Assembly (NCBI GenBank): GCA_963576785.1
Contig: OY756142.1
Location: 1,922,001-1,986,000 of the forward strand
Direction of reading: 5' to 3'
Length of the DNA stretch: 64,000 nt
Source: Chlorophyllum brunneum
Lineage: Eukaryota > Basidiomycota > Agaricomycetes > Agaricales > Agaricaceae
The position numbers and the translations under genes were made by a program. The notes under the pieces are model-generated. The model did not search any database and was not told where the DNA came from. It was given only the letters and a program-made list of their open reading frames with translations. Shown here in pieces: positions 25,112 to 36,000 of this stretch; position 1 is the first letter of the stretch, and the number at the start of each line of letters is the position of its first letter.

Positions 25112-25199
25112 AGGATAGATGACCGACCGGGAAAGAATGTCGTGGCAGAACGATCAGTGACGTGTGACTTGACGCGCAGATCGAGATTAGCAACCTATC
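25112..25199. promoter_or_regulatory. Shared bidirectional promoter region
   Basis: 88 bp separate the start codons of the divergent mannosidase and zinc-ribbon genes. Confidence 0.45.
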
Positions 25200-26346
25200 A
25201 TGGCCACCGTCCTCGATGCTCCCAGTGCACTCGGCAATTACATGCTCAAGGGATGGGTAAGGCCAGTCCCGTCCTGCTTGATTGCTTCTGAACACACTGC
25301 AGGTCCTGACAAACAATCCCTGTCCAAACACGGCTTGCAGAGTTCCACTTCTGCGTTCACCACACGCCCAGAGCCCAGTCGTGCACCTGTGTGTCAGCTG
25401 CTCCGCTGAAGCGGCCTCCACATCCTCCACGTCCACTTCGCAGATGACAAGGCCATCGACTCCGGCCACAGAAGTATCTGAAATCTCGGATGATCTGCCT
25501 CCTTTTGTTGAGACTGCTGAAACACGTCGCCGTCGAGAACAAACTGATCGAGCCTCTGCAGAAATCGGCCGACGTCTTCTGCAAGGCTGGACTATGTTAG
25601 GTGACGAATGTCCCAGGGACGCCTGCTACTATGTCCCACTCGTTCGCTCTCCAAAGACAGGTGGAGAGGAGGAACCCAAAAAGGTCACCTGCTCGCTTAT
25701 CCGTGTTTTCATCTGACGAATCAACAGGAATGTGTCCTGTGTGGCAACATCTATACTACAAGAAGAGACCGGACTGGGCGCGAACAACTAGTATCGGTCA
25801 ATGTGGGATCCTCTTCCCAAACCGTGCCACCGACTGCCGACCCTCAGTCCTCCGTAATGCCCTCTCAACGAGAACGTTATCCTCACCACGTTGGGCCTTT
25901 TGCCTATCCAGAAAGCAAGTACTGACCGGTTTCTAGGTCGCTGAGCCGAGTGGCACTTCTCCATTACACCCTCTCATTCCAACTTTGAATACACAGGTGA
26001 GGCGGTTTTGATCCTTACCAGCATTACCCTTACACATGAGCAAGGATTCTGTTGCAGTAAAGACAACCCAGGTGACTACCCGTTCAGACATTCTTACAGT
26101 ATTTTAACTGAATTCTGATATCTGCAGGTCACATCTATCGCGGGCACGCTTGATTCATCAGCAGAAGCTCTTCGACTTTCGCTGCAAAATCTCACGTCCC
26201 GACTGACGTCACTCACGTCCAACCCCACCCTTGCAGATCCCGCAAGCATTGCCGCAACTGCAGACGCGATATCCAAAGTCACCCAAGCTCTATCCCAAGT
26301 AAAGCAACTCCAATGGAGCGAGGCGCATGCTCACGCAATGTCATGA
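25200..26346 (+). CDS. Double zinc-ribbon protein of the ZNRD2/p27 autoantigen family
   Basis: Exons 25200-25256, 25303-25683, 25728-25853, 25937-25996 and 26128-26346 give 280 residues. Two copies of the Auto_anti-p27 zinc ribbon are visible: LKGWVLTNNPCPNTACRVPL with HLCVSC, and LLQGWTMLGDECPRDACYY with KKECVLC. Each offers four cysteines for one zinc. The C-terminal part is a helical stretch (SAEALRLSLQNLTSRLTSL). The human family member ZNRD2/SSSCA1 has a single ribbon, to my knowledge, and unclear function. Junctions after exon 3 are less certain; a 9-nt extra exon (ACAACCCAG) in the last intron would also keep phase. Confidence 0.8.
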
Positions 26347-26593
26347 CTTGTCCATTTTTGTCGCGTCTCTGCAATAGAATCCTTGTCCTGTGGCTATTAA
26401 CCCAAGATCAATCACAGATGTAATGTTCTGAACCCTGATACAACACAGCCGTTCAAGTGAGTTACTAAATAATGCGCTGATAGGCACATTGAAGGAGGCA
26501 TCAGTCATTTATGGAGCTTGGAGCGGTGGCAGGTGGTGGTGCATTAGGCTGCATGTTCACCTCGTGGGATACACCGGTTTCCGTCTGTACTGC

Positions 26594-26600
26594 TATATAA
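26594..26600 (+). promoter_or_regulatory. TATA box
   Basis: TATATAA stands 31 bp before the ATG at 26631, implying a very short 5' leader for the low-complexity protein gene. Confidence 0.4.
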
Positions 26601-26630
26601 GGCTCAGCTCCGCGTCTCTGCGATGGAAAC

Positions 26631-28684
26631 ATGCCCAGTTTCAACATCTTCAAGAATTTTGGGGGCTCTAAAATCCCGCCTCCCCGACCAATCCCCATAA
26701 TAGCAAAAGATTATGCATATCCAGCGGCTCCTAGCTTCCCGCCTGTATCTCCAATGACTGCGTACTCTCGGTCTACTTCGATGCCTCCGGAAATCGTAAA
26801 ATCCCAGCCAATAACTGACCCCTCCCTCGGAAGACGGGGAACGCTCAAAAAGAAGAACAAGGTGAGTAGCTGTATGGTGATAATGCAGCTAATGTATATT
26901 GACAAATTCATCGGTTTCGTAGCATCAGCATCGCGTCTCAGAAGATGCATCCCTGATGCAATGGGCAGAGCCACAGCACACTCCACAGGATGATATACTT
27001 CCTGGGCTTCCACCTCCTGCCCCACCCCATCAAACCACCGGGTACCAGCCCAATAGCGCGCCGCCCGTCTACCCAGAAGAGTATCCTTACCCATACGAAG
27101 ATCACCATCAGCAGCGATTCCAATACAGCACTAGTACGAGAGGATCCATGCCCAGTGGTATGCCAGGATACGAGAGCGGGCCTCCTGCCATATACCCAGA
27201 ACCTCTTCCACCTCATGGTGGAGTGCACCCTGAGCAAGACGATCAACAGCACAGTCGAAACCACCGTCATCACCACCATCACCATCACCATCACCGGTCC
27301 CCGCAGCACGAATATGATGACCCCTCATACGCCGCGCCACCTGTGCACGGGCACAGCCCCTGGGGACCTAATAATAGTAGTAGTCGATCTAGGTCCAGAT
27401 CCTTCACCCCCATTCCGTCAGTATACCGAGAACCTGACAGCATGGATCTGGAGGGCATGTATCCAGATCCACTGAGCCGGAACAGCCATGGTCACGGAGC
27501 GGGTACTAGTGGGAGTAGACGGTCAGGGTATCATGGACCTGAAGGGTTCGACGGACATGGATCGCAAATGCAAACACAGGCTAGGATCGGTTGGTTACCA
27601 GACGCAGCAGAGCAGGGGACCGAAGAAGTAAGAAATGCAAATGATCCTGAGGCCACGCTTGTGGGGGATTCGGATCCTCAAATTATCCCTGGACCAATTG
27701 AAAGTGACAACCCCCTGCAGAGAAATGTCTATCATACCCGGGAATCCAATTATGACCCGAACAATGGGCACCATCACAGGACTGCTGCCCAGGAATATGC
27801 ACACGAAGTACGTGACCCCTGAACAACATGCGAGAGATACGAACTAAAAAAGAAGTCAACAGAATAGACATCGGGGTCACGGCACGTCTGGTGAACCAAG
27901 AATGAGGTCGTACATGTACAAGGATTACCACCATTCTGAAACCATCGAGGCAAGCGTTACTTGGTTGGACGAGTGCCAGCAAGACACTCACCCTAGCATT
28001 AGCCAAGAATGTATGAGAGACATCCCTCGCGCGACGAGGACTCGGATCCGGAGGAATATCGATATGTCGTCCCGAGGGGGGTTCATGTAGTCTTCAGAGA
28101 CCATGATGGTAATGCGATAGCGCGGTATGTTGCTTGAGATGACTTGGTCACAGATGAATTCATAGTCAGCACAGAATCGGCCACCCAGGTCCAGTATCTG
28201 GACGTCAGCACAGGGATATGACACCCTTCACGGTCCAAGACGAATATGGACATATCCTATATAGGTGAGTAAGGTAAAGACAGCAGAAGTCGACGATTGC
28301 TCATTGTTCCTCAGGCATGAGAGGTCAGATGGCGGTCGTTTTAGGGATGACAGATATCTTCGGTGTGTCCATGCGAATAACGCGAGGAAATAAGAGGGCT
28401 AACTCCATGGATGTGTTGCCGTAGCTCTGGTGCCCCTCGCCCACCCCGGCCAGTCAGAGTTATCATGATCGACGAGCGTGGCAATCAGATCCCGCTGTGA
28501 GTACTCCAGAATGCGAATCTTTATTTGCCTGCTGATTTGAGGGACTAGGAAATCCAACGAAAGCCATTCCAGTCGATCATACCACTCTCAGCAATCACAT
28601 CGTTCCCAACACTCTCAACCTTCTCAAAAATCACATCCCTCCCAGCATTCACATAGTTCTGGAGGGCGAAGGGGTTATCACTAA
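26631..28684 (+). CDS. 561-residue His/Pro/Ser-rich low-complexity protein, function unknown
   Basis: Eight exons (26631-26861, 26923-27807, 27863-27955, 28003-28124, 28166-28264, 28315-28362, 28425-28496, 28549-28684) join in phase. The large second exon is Pro/His/Tyr-rich with a nine-His run near 27270. Exons 4-7 hold three related blocks: VHVVFRDHDGNAIAR, FTVQDEYGHILYR and VRVIMIDERGNQIPL. The C terminus is built from Ser-His-Gln repeats (RSQHSQPSQKSHPSQHS). I do not recognise the family; it looks disordered apart from the three short beta-like blocks. The small downstream exons are accepted because each keeps phase 2 and each adds the same kind of motif. Confidence 0.7.
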
Positions 28685-28769
28685 AGGACTATTTCTCCGA
28701 CTTTATCGTTACTTACCTTATGTCCTCGGCAAGGATGATCTACTCCTTGAGCAATCGTTATATATGATC

Positions 28770-29920
28770 CTATTTTCTCCCGCGACTTCGTTTTCTACCC
28801 GAATGTCGAGGCCGCCCATTGATGGCGGCAATATCTTGTTTGTTAAGTTGTAGGATTCCCCCATGAAACTTGCCAACGCCCATCTTGAGACCTCTGGGCC
28901 TCGACCGTGGTGTGGAAGCACCAGGCGGTTCATACAATTTCTTCAATGTTGGATGGTAGTTTCCCAAGTTCTTGGCCTATGAATGGATCCGGGGGTAAAC
29001 TGAACTTGGATCAGGAAGGGGAACAGACTGCGTACTTCCTCCAGCTCCTGTTTCTCCCTTTCGTTCTGCTTCTGCGCCAGACCCTCTCTTACATTTTTTG
29101 CGGCTCTGTTCCTTTCGGTTTGTCTTACTGCCTTTTCACCTTTGCCCAGCGAAACCCCTCCCGCAAGCTCCATCACCCGACCAGCCAGTGCCTTGTGCCG
29201 ACGTGCAGGTGTCAGATCAAGATCTCGGGTGAGAGAGCCAGATAGCAATTTTGTATGTACGAGCTTATGGAGAAGCGCATCATTCTCCGCGTTAGTCCTA
29301 TAGTCGAATAAGTATGAACCACGGGATGTATTCGCGTATGTGCACCTTTCATCCTCTGCTCCCTTGGGAGCTCCTTCGTCCACCGGCGATGAGACCGAAC
29401 CATTGTCTCTTATTTTGGAGACTTTGGATGACTGGAGAAGTGTCAACATCACCCCAAGAGACTGGTCTACAGTTTTGTTGACCCTACCATGAAAGCATTC
29501 ACCCGCGCTTTCGATATCCGCTCAGTCTTGAAGCTCCTTTCCGAGAAAACTACGACATTAGCATCAACAATAGCCGAGCCACCAGCTGTGAGGCCATCAT
29601 CTTCTCGCTCGGATGCTAGAATCTGCATCAGTAGGGAGGGGTCTCGAAAAGATGAATTCACCTGAACTATATAAGTATGAACCTGCGGCGGACCCACTAC
29701 TCTCCTCAGATATTTGTGGCTCCCTGGTTTGAATTCCGGCCCACTCCTCACCCGAATTTGATTCATCCTTAGATAATTTTGGACGTTTGGAGGATGAAGG
29801 ACGAGCCTTGTCGGTTGCCTTTCGTCTTACAGGCTTGCCAGGGGTTGAGGGGCCAAACGACTGTAAAAATTGTTTGCCATGTGCTTCGAGTATTTGCAGG
29901 AGATCGTCCCGGTCCGACAT
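28770..29920 (-). CDS. FAF1: FAF1/C1orf131-like ribosome biogenesis protein (DUF4602)
   Basis: Five exons (29920-29662, 29615-29488, 29431-29346, 29297-29036, 28976-28770) give 313 residues. The N terminus SDRDDLLQILEAHGKQFLQS is followed by a Lys/Ser-rich linker and a helical stretch. The C terminus KNLGNYHPTLKKLYEPPG ... MGVGKFHGGILQLNKQDI is the conserved block of yeast Faf1 and human C1orf131. In yeast, Faf1 binds 40S pre-ribosomes and is needed for 18S rRNA processing in the nucleolus. The tail RKRSRGRK is basic, fitting nucleolar location. Confidence 0.82.
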
Positions 29921-30009
29921 GTGCGTCGCGACAGCAATGATGAGTCTGCGTCTGCGTGTGCTCACCGCGAGTGTGACTGTCACACTTCCTTTGACACCTA
30001 CCACACGCC
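29921..30009. promoter_or_regulatory. Shared bidirectional promoter region
   Basis: 89 bp lie between the start codons of the FAF1-like gene and the divergent membrane-protein gene. Confidence 0.45.
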
Positions 30010-30834
30010 ATGGCCCGTCAACGGAAAGGACAGCCCCACAGCGTACCTCTACCGAAGTCCACCGACACCTCAGAAACAAAGACCCAGAAGCCTTTGATTG
30101 AAATTTCTGAAGAGGAGCAATGGAGGCTCATCAACAGGTCGGGTGTCCTGAAGATCCCCCGGTCTGAACAAAGGGTAGAGAGTTCCTCCATCATCGGAGG
30201 AGATGGGGAAAATATTACTCTTGGAGAAGAATTGTTGAACGCGATGCTCTATGTCATTCCTTTCTCATTCCTGCTAATGATGATGGAGATGTAAGTACTG
30301 AATTGGGAAACGAATAGCTTCATTTATTCATGAGACGTGTATAGCCTGATCCACTATCAGTACAACAAGAAACCTACGCTTGACATACTTCTGGACCGGA
30401 TGATATCTGGAGTACCTAGTGAGTCCTTAATTCTTTCTGGCCAGTCTCCATCGCTGATTTTCACCCAGTCATGGCTATCTTCGTATTCTATAGTACGTTC
30501 ATGCACTCCAACGTTCTACCTCCAGGGAGCTGAACCCCCGGCAAGCTCTGCGATACAAGCTGTATAGAGTATCACAGATATTGCTCTTCGCGACCAGTAT
30601 TCTCTCAGGTTGTCGCCTGATATACCAAATCAATAATGCGAATTGGTTGACAAACATAAAGGAGGTAACTTGACTATATCCCTTTATCTCTATATACTGA
30701 TGAATCAATAGTGTCCTCCTTTGGCCACTATCTGGATATATTCTGTTTTCATGGCGGACCTTGGTCCAGCCGTTCTTTCCTTGCTGACAGTCACCAGTTT
30801 TGTTTGGTGGAAAGAACTGAAAATTATACTTTGA
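30010..30834 (+). CDS. Small fungal membrane protein (DUF7719-like)
   Basis: Five exons (30010-30290, 30345-30418, 30469-30492, 30546-30664, 30712-30834) give 206 residues; exon 3 is 24 nt. After a hydrophilic N terminus (PLIEISEEEQWRLINRSGVL) come about four hydrophobic segments: LLNAMLYVIPFSFLLMMMEI, the PIMAIFVFYTLRYK region, QILLFATSILSGCRLIY and LGPAVLSLLTVTSFVWW. The signature CPPLATIWIYS before the last segment is typical of a widespread fungal family of unknown function. The acceptor before exon 4 (GGCAAG) is chosen because it alone gives FYTLRYK, matching the family pattern I recall. Confidence 0.8.
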
Positions 30835-31650
30835 TCTCCATTGAACATGGACTTAGACGACCAAAATTGGGTATAATGTATCATATTAGCACATATATTA
30901 ATTCATTCAGAAAGGATGCAGCCCGGAAGAAGGGATCATGTCTCGTCACTATAATCATATACCGACCAGAGTAGTAGTAAAGCATAGAAGCAGTAGTTAC
31001 TCCGTGGATAAGTGCATAGGAGCACATGAATATGGACGTATTTAATCTCTGCTCGATGATACGCCAACTTCTGGGTGTGAACTTGATCCAGGCTGGCACC
31101 TTATACAAGCAGGTATAGGAAAAACTGGAAGGTGAAGCGGAGGCGAAGTAAGTTAATCCTCCTTATCATCAAGTTGGCTGGCTAACAATTCAACCTTCGC
31201 CTGAGGGACAATTAGTGAAACTCGGGGAAGTAAACAGCAAGTAACGGACTCTGAATGTTATTGACCGCCCTTCCATGACAGTAGAAAGTATTCGGAGTTG
31301 CCATTTCAGTTGCTTGTTTGCCAACCGCCTAATCTCATTCTTATACCTATCAAGGCGTTCTCGGAATGCACCGTACACTCGCAGATCACGAGCGAAATAA
31401 TACGACTAAAAACACTTTCAGCTCATAGACTTGATCAAGATTCTGAAAAACACCAACCGGAATGCTTTCTCCCTCAATATATGTCAGAACAATTGACCAA
31501 GCACTCATCATCAACAAATCTCTGGTACACAGTTCTGTCAGTGAGTATCACAAAAACTACAAACTCACGCAGTGGCATTTGCGATACTAATAAGTTTGAT
31601 CGGTCAGTGGGTGAATCAGTGCGTACTAAGCGACCAGTTACATAGACATA
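30835..31650. other. Intergenic stretch between convergent genes
   Basis: About 815 bp, AT-rich in its first half. Short frames occur on both strands (for example 31378-31190 minus) but none shows a domain, codon bias or splice partners I can defend. Confidence 0.5.
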
Positions 31651-32641
31651 CTAGTCTTCAAGCGAAGCAATGAGGTCCGCCTTTCCCAGTCGTTTTGTGG
31701 CAAAGGACCGAACCGCCAAACCAGAAAGTGCTACCGGCCGACTTTCTGACCCAGCATTCAGGGCCAGGGAGATGGTGTTCACTTGCGACCATACCCATTT
31801 ATCACCCTCACTCATAACTAGCGTCTGCATGAACGAAGATATTAAGTCACTTTGGTGCTTTGCAAGACCTTCGTCTATGGCAAGCTTGAGATTGATGCCT
31901 GCGAAGTCCTCTGCACTACGCCCCCAACAAGCATCAACAAAATTACTCACGAAGAGCCTTGAGCAGTGTGGTCGTCGATGGCTTCCCTATATCTTCATCT
32001 TCTAGATAATTGATCCACCGAGAGAAGGCACCCAAGAGAACGACAGCGACATCTTTATGTCCCAGGCGAATGGCGTGTATAAGAGGCGTCGTATTACCGG
32101 AATTTCGGAGCAATAACTACAGGAAGACGTGGACATCACGGATGAGAGAGATTCAGGTTTACTTACATGGAATGCCCTATCACGAAGGTTCATGAGAAAA
32201 GTGATATCATGTTGCTCAACAGCCCTCAAGACCTCGAATGGCTATTAACCAACAGTCAGGAACTCCTACGGATGAAACTATGTTAAGGAAACCTACCTCA
32301 GGCTGCCTATACGTTGGATTGTCTGAGCTGAAAGATAGTTTCGGTGACGTTGGTTTCAGCAGGCCGCTGAAAGCCGACCTCATGGACGCAGTAGAGATTA
32401 TGGAACTAAGGCTTAATCTGCGCTCATGACTAGGAGTTTCAGGGGTTGTAGGCTCAGCTAAATCCTCCTGGCTCGATGACGAGGCAGAAGAAGGCGTAGG
32501 ACTACGTCGTAGACTGCCCAGGTATGCTTTTGGGGCCAAGTCAAGGGCCTCGCGCTGCAGGATGCCTTGCAAAATGTCATGAACGAACGAAGTAATGAGG
32601 GTATACACGCACTCATTGTCGGCAGTCGTTCCGGTAGACAT
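31651..32641 (-). CDS. Ankyrin-like protein of unknown function
   Basis: Four exons (32641-32297, 32241-32167, 32116-31951, 31898-31651) give 277 residues. Residues 1-115 include a helical start (CVYTLITSFVHDILQGIL) and a Ser/Thr/Pro-rich linker. Exons 2-3 encode ankyrin-type repeats, FEVLRAVEQHDITFLMNLRD and NSGNTTPLIHAIRLGHKDVA. The rest is helical (DEGLAKHQSDLISSFMQTLV). The frame is open further upstream (to 32932), so an earlier start is possible. I know no function; similar proteins occur in other basidiomycetes as far as I recall. It stands head to head with the Dicer-like gene. Confidence 0.75.
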
Positions 32642-33068
32642 AGCTCCGAGGGTAGTCGGTTCTTTGGAGATGGCGAAGGATCTGGAGGTGCCAGTTCCGG
32701 GTCTAGAGTATTTCCAAGCGACAGAACGAGCCAAGTGTTGTTCATGGGTACTACGGGATGAGTTGAGGCGTCGTGGATTGTTCGGAGTCAACAAGTGTGT
32801 TGATTCAAGATGATAGGAGAATGGCCAAAGGGATAGCAGTAACCATTTTGACGGCCACGGCTGTGGTTCAGAGTCAATTATGTCAGTGTCTTGCTTGGGA
32901 AATAGCGGTCGGGCGGCCCGGACCAAGCCCACAACCTCTTCATCCCCTGAGAAGGCGATAAGTGAGTCCCAGGTTCAAAACCGTTGCCAAGCCCATCACT
33001 CAGGTAGTTGGTAGATCAATGGTTTGCAGATATTACACATAAACTAACGATATACTCCACTTTCCAAG
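32642..33068. other. Divergent intergenic region
   Basis: 427 bp between the ankyrin-like and Dicer-like starts. The left part could extend the ankyrin-like frame. A GGTTCAAAACC at 32972-32982 resembles a tRNA B box but has no tRNA around it. Confidence 0.45.
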
Positions 33069-36000
33069 ATGACTCATAATCGAGATAGATACACGGCCCT
33101 CAATAGCTCCACGTATAAACGCCAACGGCCTGACGATTCAGCGCATACTCTTGATGCTGGACCTCCGGCAAAGATTCTAAAGACAGTTTCTGGCCCCACG
33201 CGCCGTCATGAAGAAGAAAATATGGACTCAAAGGGCACCGGCGTCGTCTCTATGGAGCCCGAGGGCGTGAAAGAGAGTATAAAACATAGCAACAGTGAGT
33301 ACGGTATCGTTACTGAAAGCGAAACAATCCAATATTTTCGAATCAGTCATCGCCCTCTGTCCGCCCCAGTGTAACGTTCCTATAAAAGCCGATATGTTCG
33401 CAGCTGATGGAGGACATAGCTGCTGTCCAGATAGTCAATGACGTTCTATCCTGGAATTCCGAAGAACAAAGCTTGCTTGATTCAGTTTCTGTTGTTGTGG
33501 CCGAGTAAGTGCCTTGGACATTCCTCCTACACCGTATTGAACGACAACTAGCGATAACGCTACTATGGAATCATACCAGAGTGGAACGCGGAGCATCCTA
33601 CCGATTTCTCAGATTCGTCCAACTGCCGAGGGGGAACACGAGGTACCCGACCTGAAACCGAGTAACAATGCTGGCAAGCATGTTGTGTTCGCGTCCACCG
33701 AGGTACTTGCCTCATCTCTGAATACAAGTCAGACACGGGATTCAACCCATGCAGCAATTTTTACAGTTATCGTCGTGTGGGGGATTGACGATATCCCAAA
33801 ATTGTGCACTCATCGTGTATGATACCACTAAACCCTTGGCGAAAGATCGTGACTTCTTGCTCGGAAAGATTGTAGATGACTTTTACTCGTCTAATTCGTC
33901 TTCTCCCCGACCCCGGATCCTTGTGTTGATTCGAACCACTCAACGCGACGACCCCGACATCACTTGGCTCAAGTCCGCTCTCAACGCCACGGTACTCCGA
34001 ATTGTTGATCCTGGAAGTGAAGAAATTATTCTCCGACGAAACCCTACAGAGCTCATAATAGTTTACAATGCACCGACTTATACGCAAGAGACTCTTCTAT
34101 GCCAGAAGTTGCGGGAATATGACACTAAAACGCTGTATTTTGCTCGCCACCTCCGCAATGCTAGTTTGGCTCTGCACGATCTCGGCCCTTGTGCTGCAGA
34201 CCTCGTCTGGAGAAACGCATTAGGGGTCTTCGACGGAACCAGGGAGGGTCTCTACTTGAGCGAGCTTGGTGACGACGTCCCTGAGATTCGAGCATACGAT
34301 CTCGTTAAACATTGGCCTTTCAAGTTACCTAATCTTGACTTCGCTTCCCGGAATATGAATGTCAGTCACAAATTTATCCGGCTTGTGCAGCTACTGGAGA
34401 CGCATCAAATTCATGGCGACAAATTCCGCGGTATCGTATTCGGTACGTCGATCCAGGAACCCTCTGCTACTACAAGCGGAGTCTCAGAGATCTTCAATAG
34501 TGCACAAACGGATCATTGCTCAGCTGCTAGTTGCTTTATTTCATAGCTTAAAACCGCGACTGCAATTCCTACGTCCCATAGCCCTGACCAATCATCGCCT
34601 TTCATCAAACCTCAAGGCCCTAGTATGTGCTCTGCTTCCCATTTCCTCTAAGCTAAACATTGCATCTCCCTAGGAACAACCGCTCCGCCAATTCAGTTCT
34701 GGGCAATGTAACCTTCTGGTTGCAACAAAGTCATATGAGGATATTGGGCTTCCCAAGGCATCTGTCGTTATTTTGTAAGGTTGTATTTCGTTGTTTGTTA
34801 TCATTAACCGAACCTCAGTCTGCTTGATAGATTCGATGTTTTTGAAAGCCAAGTATCCCGGGCCTACTTTCGTAGTTGCGCTGCGGACCAAGAGAGCCAT
34901 TTGGTCCACATGGTTGAGCAGGATAACAACATCCATCGTCGTGCGCTGTCCCAGACTACCTTCGACTCGAAGATGCTCTTATGGACCGACACAGTAGGAC
35001 ATGATTCTCCTAGTTCCGTTCCACCACAGCCACTTCGAGAAAGTAGTCATTCCTATGCCTCGGATAGTGAAGATGACCAAGATCCCAGAACCGTTCAGGA
35101 TCCTATAACTGGAAGTCACATCAGAAAACATCAGGCAACGACGAGCTTCTACCGTTATGTGGCACGAATGGGTCTCCAGGGAGGCTTTCCAAAGCACCAA
35201 CAACTTTTCGAGTTCCTTTCAGAAGATGGCAACTACAATAGATGGCGCTGCACGATCAAACTGGCCGGCGCTCCGATAGATGGAATTTCCAGCGCAGCGT
35301 CCGCTTCAAGATCCCTGGCTCGAAGAGAAGCATGCTACCTCGCGTGTCAGCATTTGCAGTATGTTGGACAACTCGATTCTAGCCTCTTTCCCCATGACAA
35401 TCCCAGAATCAATGAGCCCCGGGATAGCGGTATGGACCTGTGGCTTGATTCGGGTCATGAACGCCCATATATGCCACTCTTACCAGATTTCTGGAAATAC
35501 TCTGTATCCGCGTCGCCCGTCCCTCAGTTTCTTTACCCATCGATTGTCTCGATGTGCCTTCCTGGATATGGTCCGAATGAGCGTGCGCCTATCTGCATCC
35601 TCACACAAGCACCTCTACCTGAGATCCCGCGTTTCCAACTTTCTCACTTTGGTGAAATTCTCACACTGCAATTTCGAAGAGAGTCACCCCTGTCTCTGGA
35701 TTCAAGGCGACTGGAACTGGTTCACCAGTTCACCGTAAAATTCTGCCGCATTCTCATGAACAAACCTTTTGAATCGTCGTCGTCTTCAGAGATGGGATAC
35801 CTGTTTGTACCTCTCAAAAGGAGCTGGGGGCCGCCCGCGGAGATCACCCCAAACCCACCGCCTTCTAACCTTCCAGAATACATCGACTGGAACATGGTTT
35901 CTCTTGTATCAGAAACTTGGGCCGTTTCCTTTGCAGACCTAACAAGCCTTGGGAAAGAAATAGAGGATGTTGTGGTGCAAGACCGGGCGGTGGAATTTAC

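Noticed and set aside
27250..27300. CAC/CAT repeat as a non-coding microsatellite
   Set aside because: It lies in frame within a long open exon and encodes the nine-histidine run.
32972..32982. tRNA gene suggested by GGTTCAAAACC
   Set aside because: Fits a B box, but no A box, cloverleaf stems or acceptor arms can be drawn around it.
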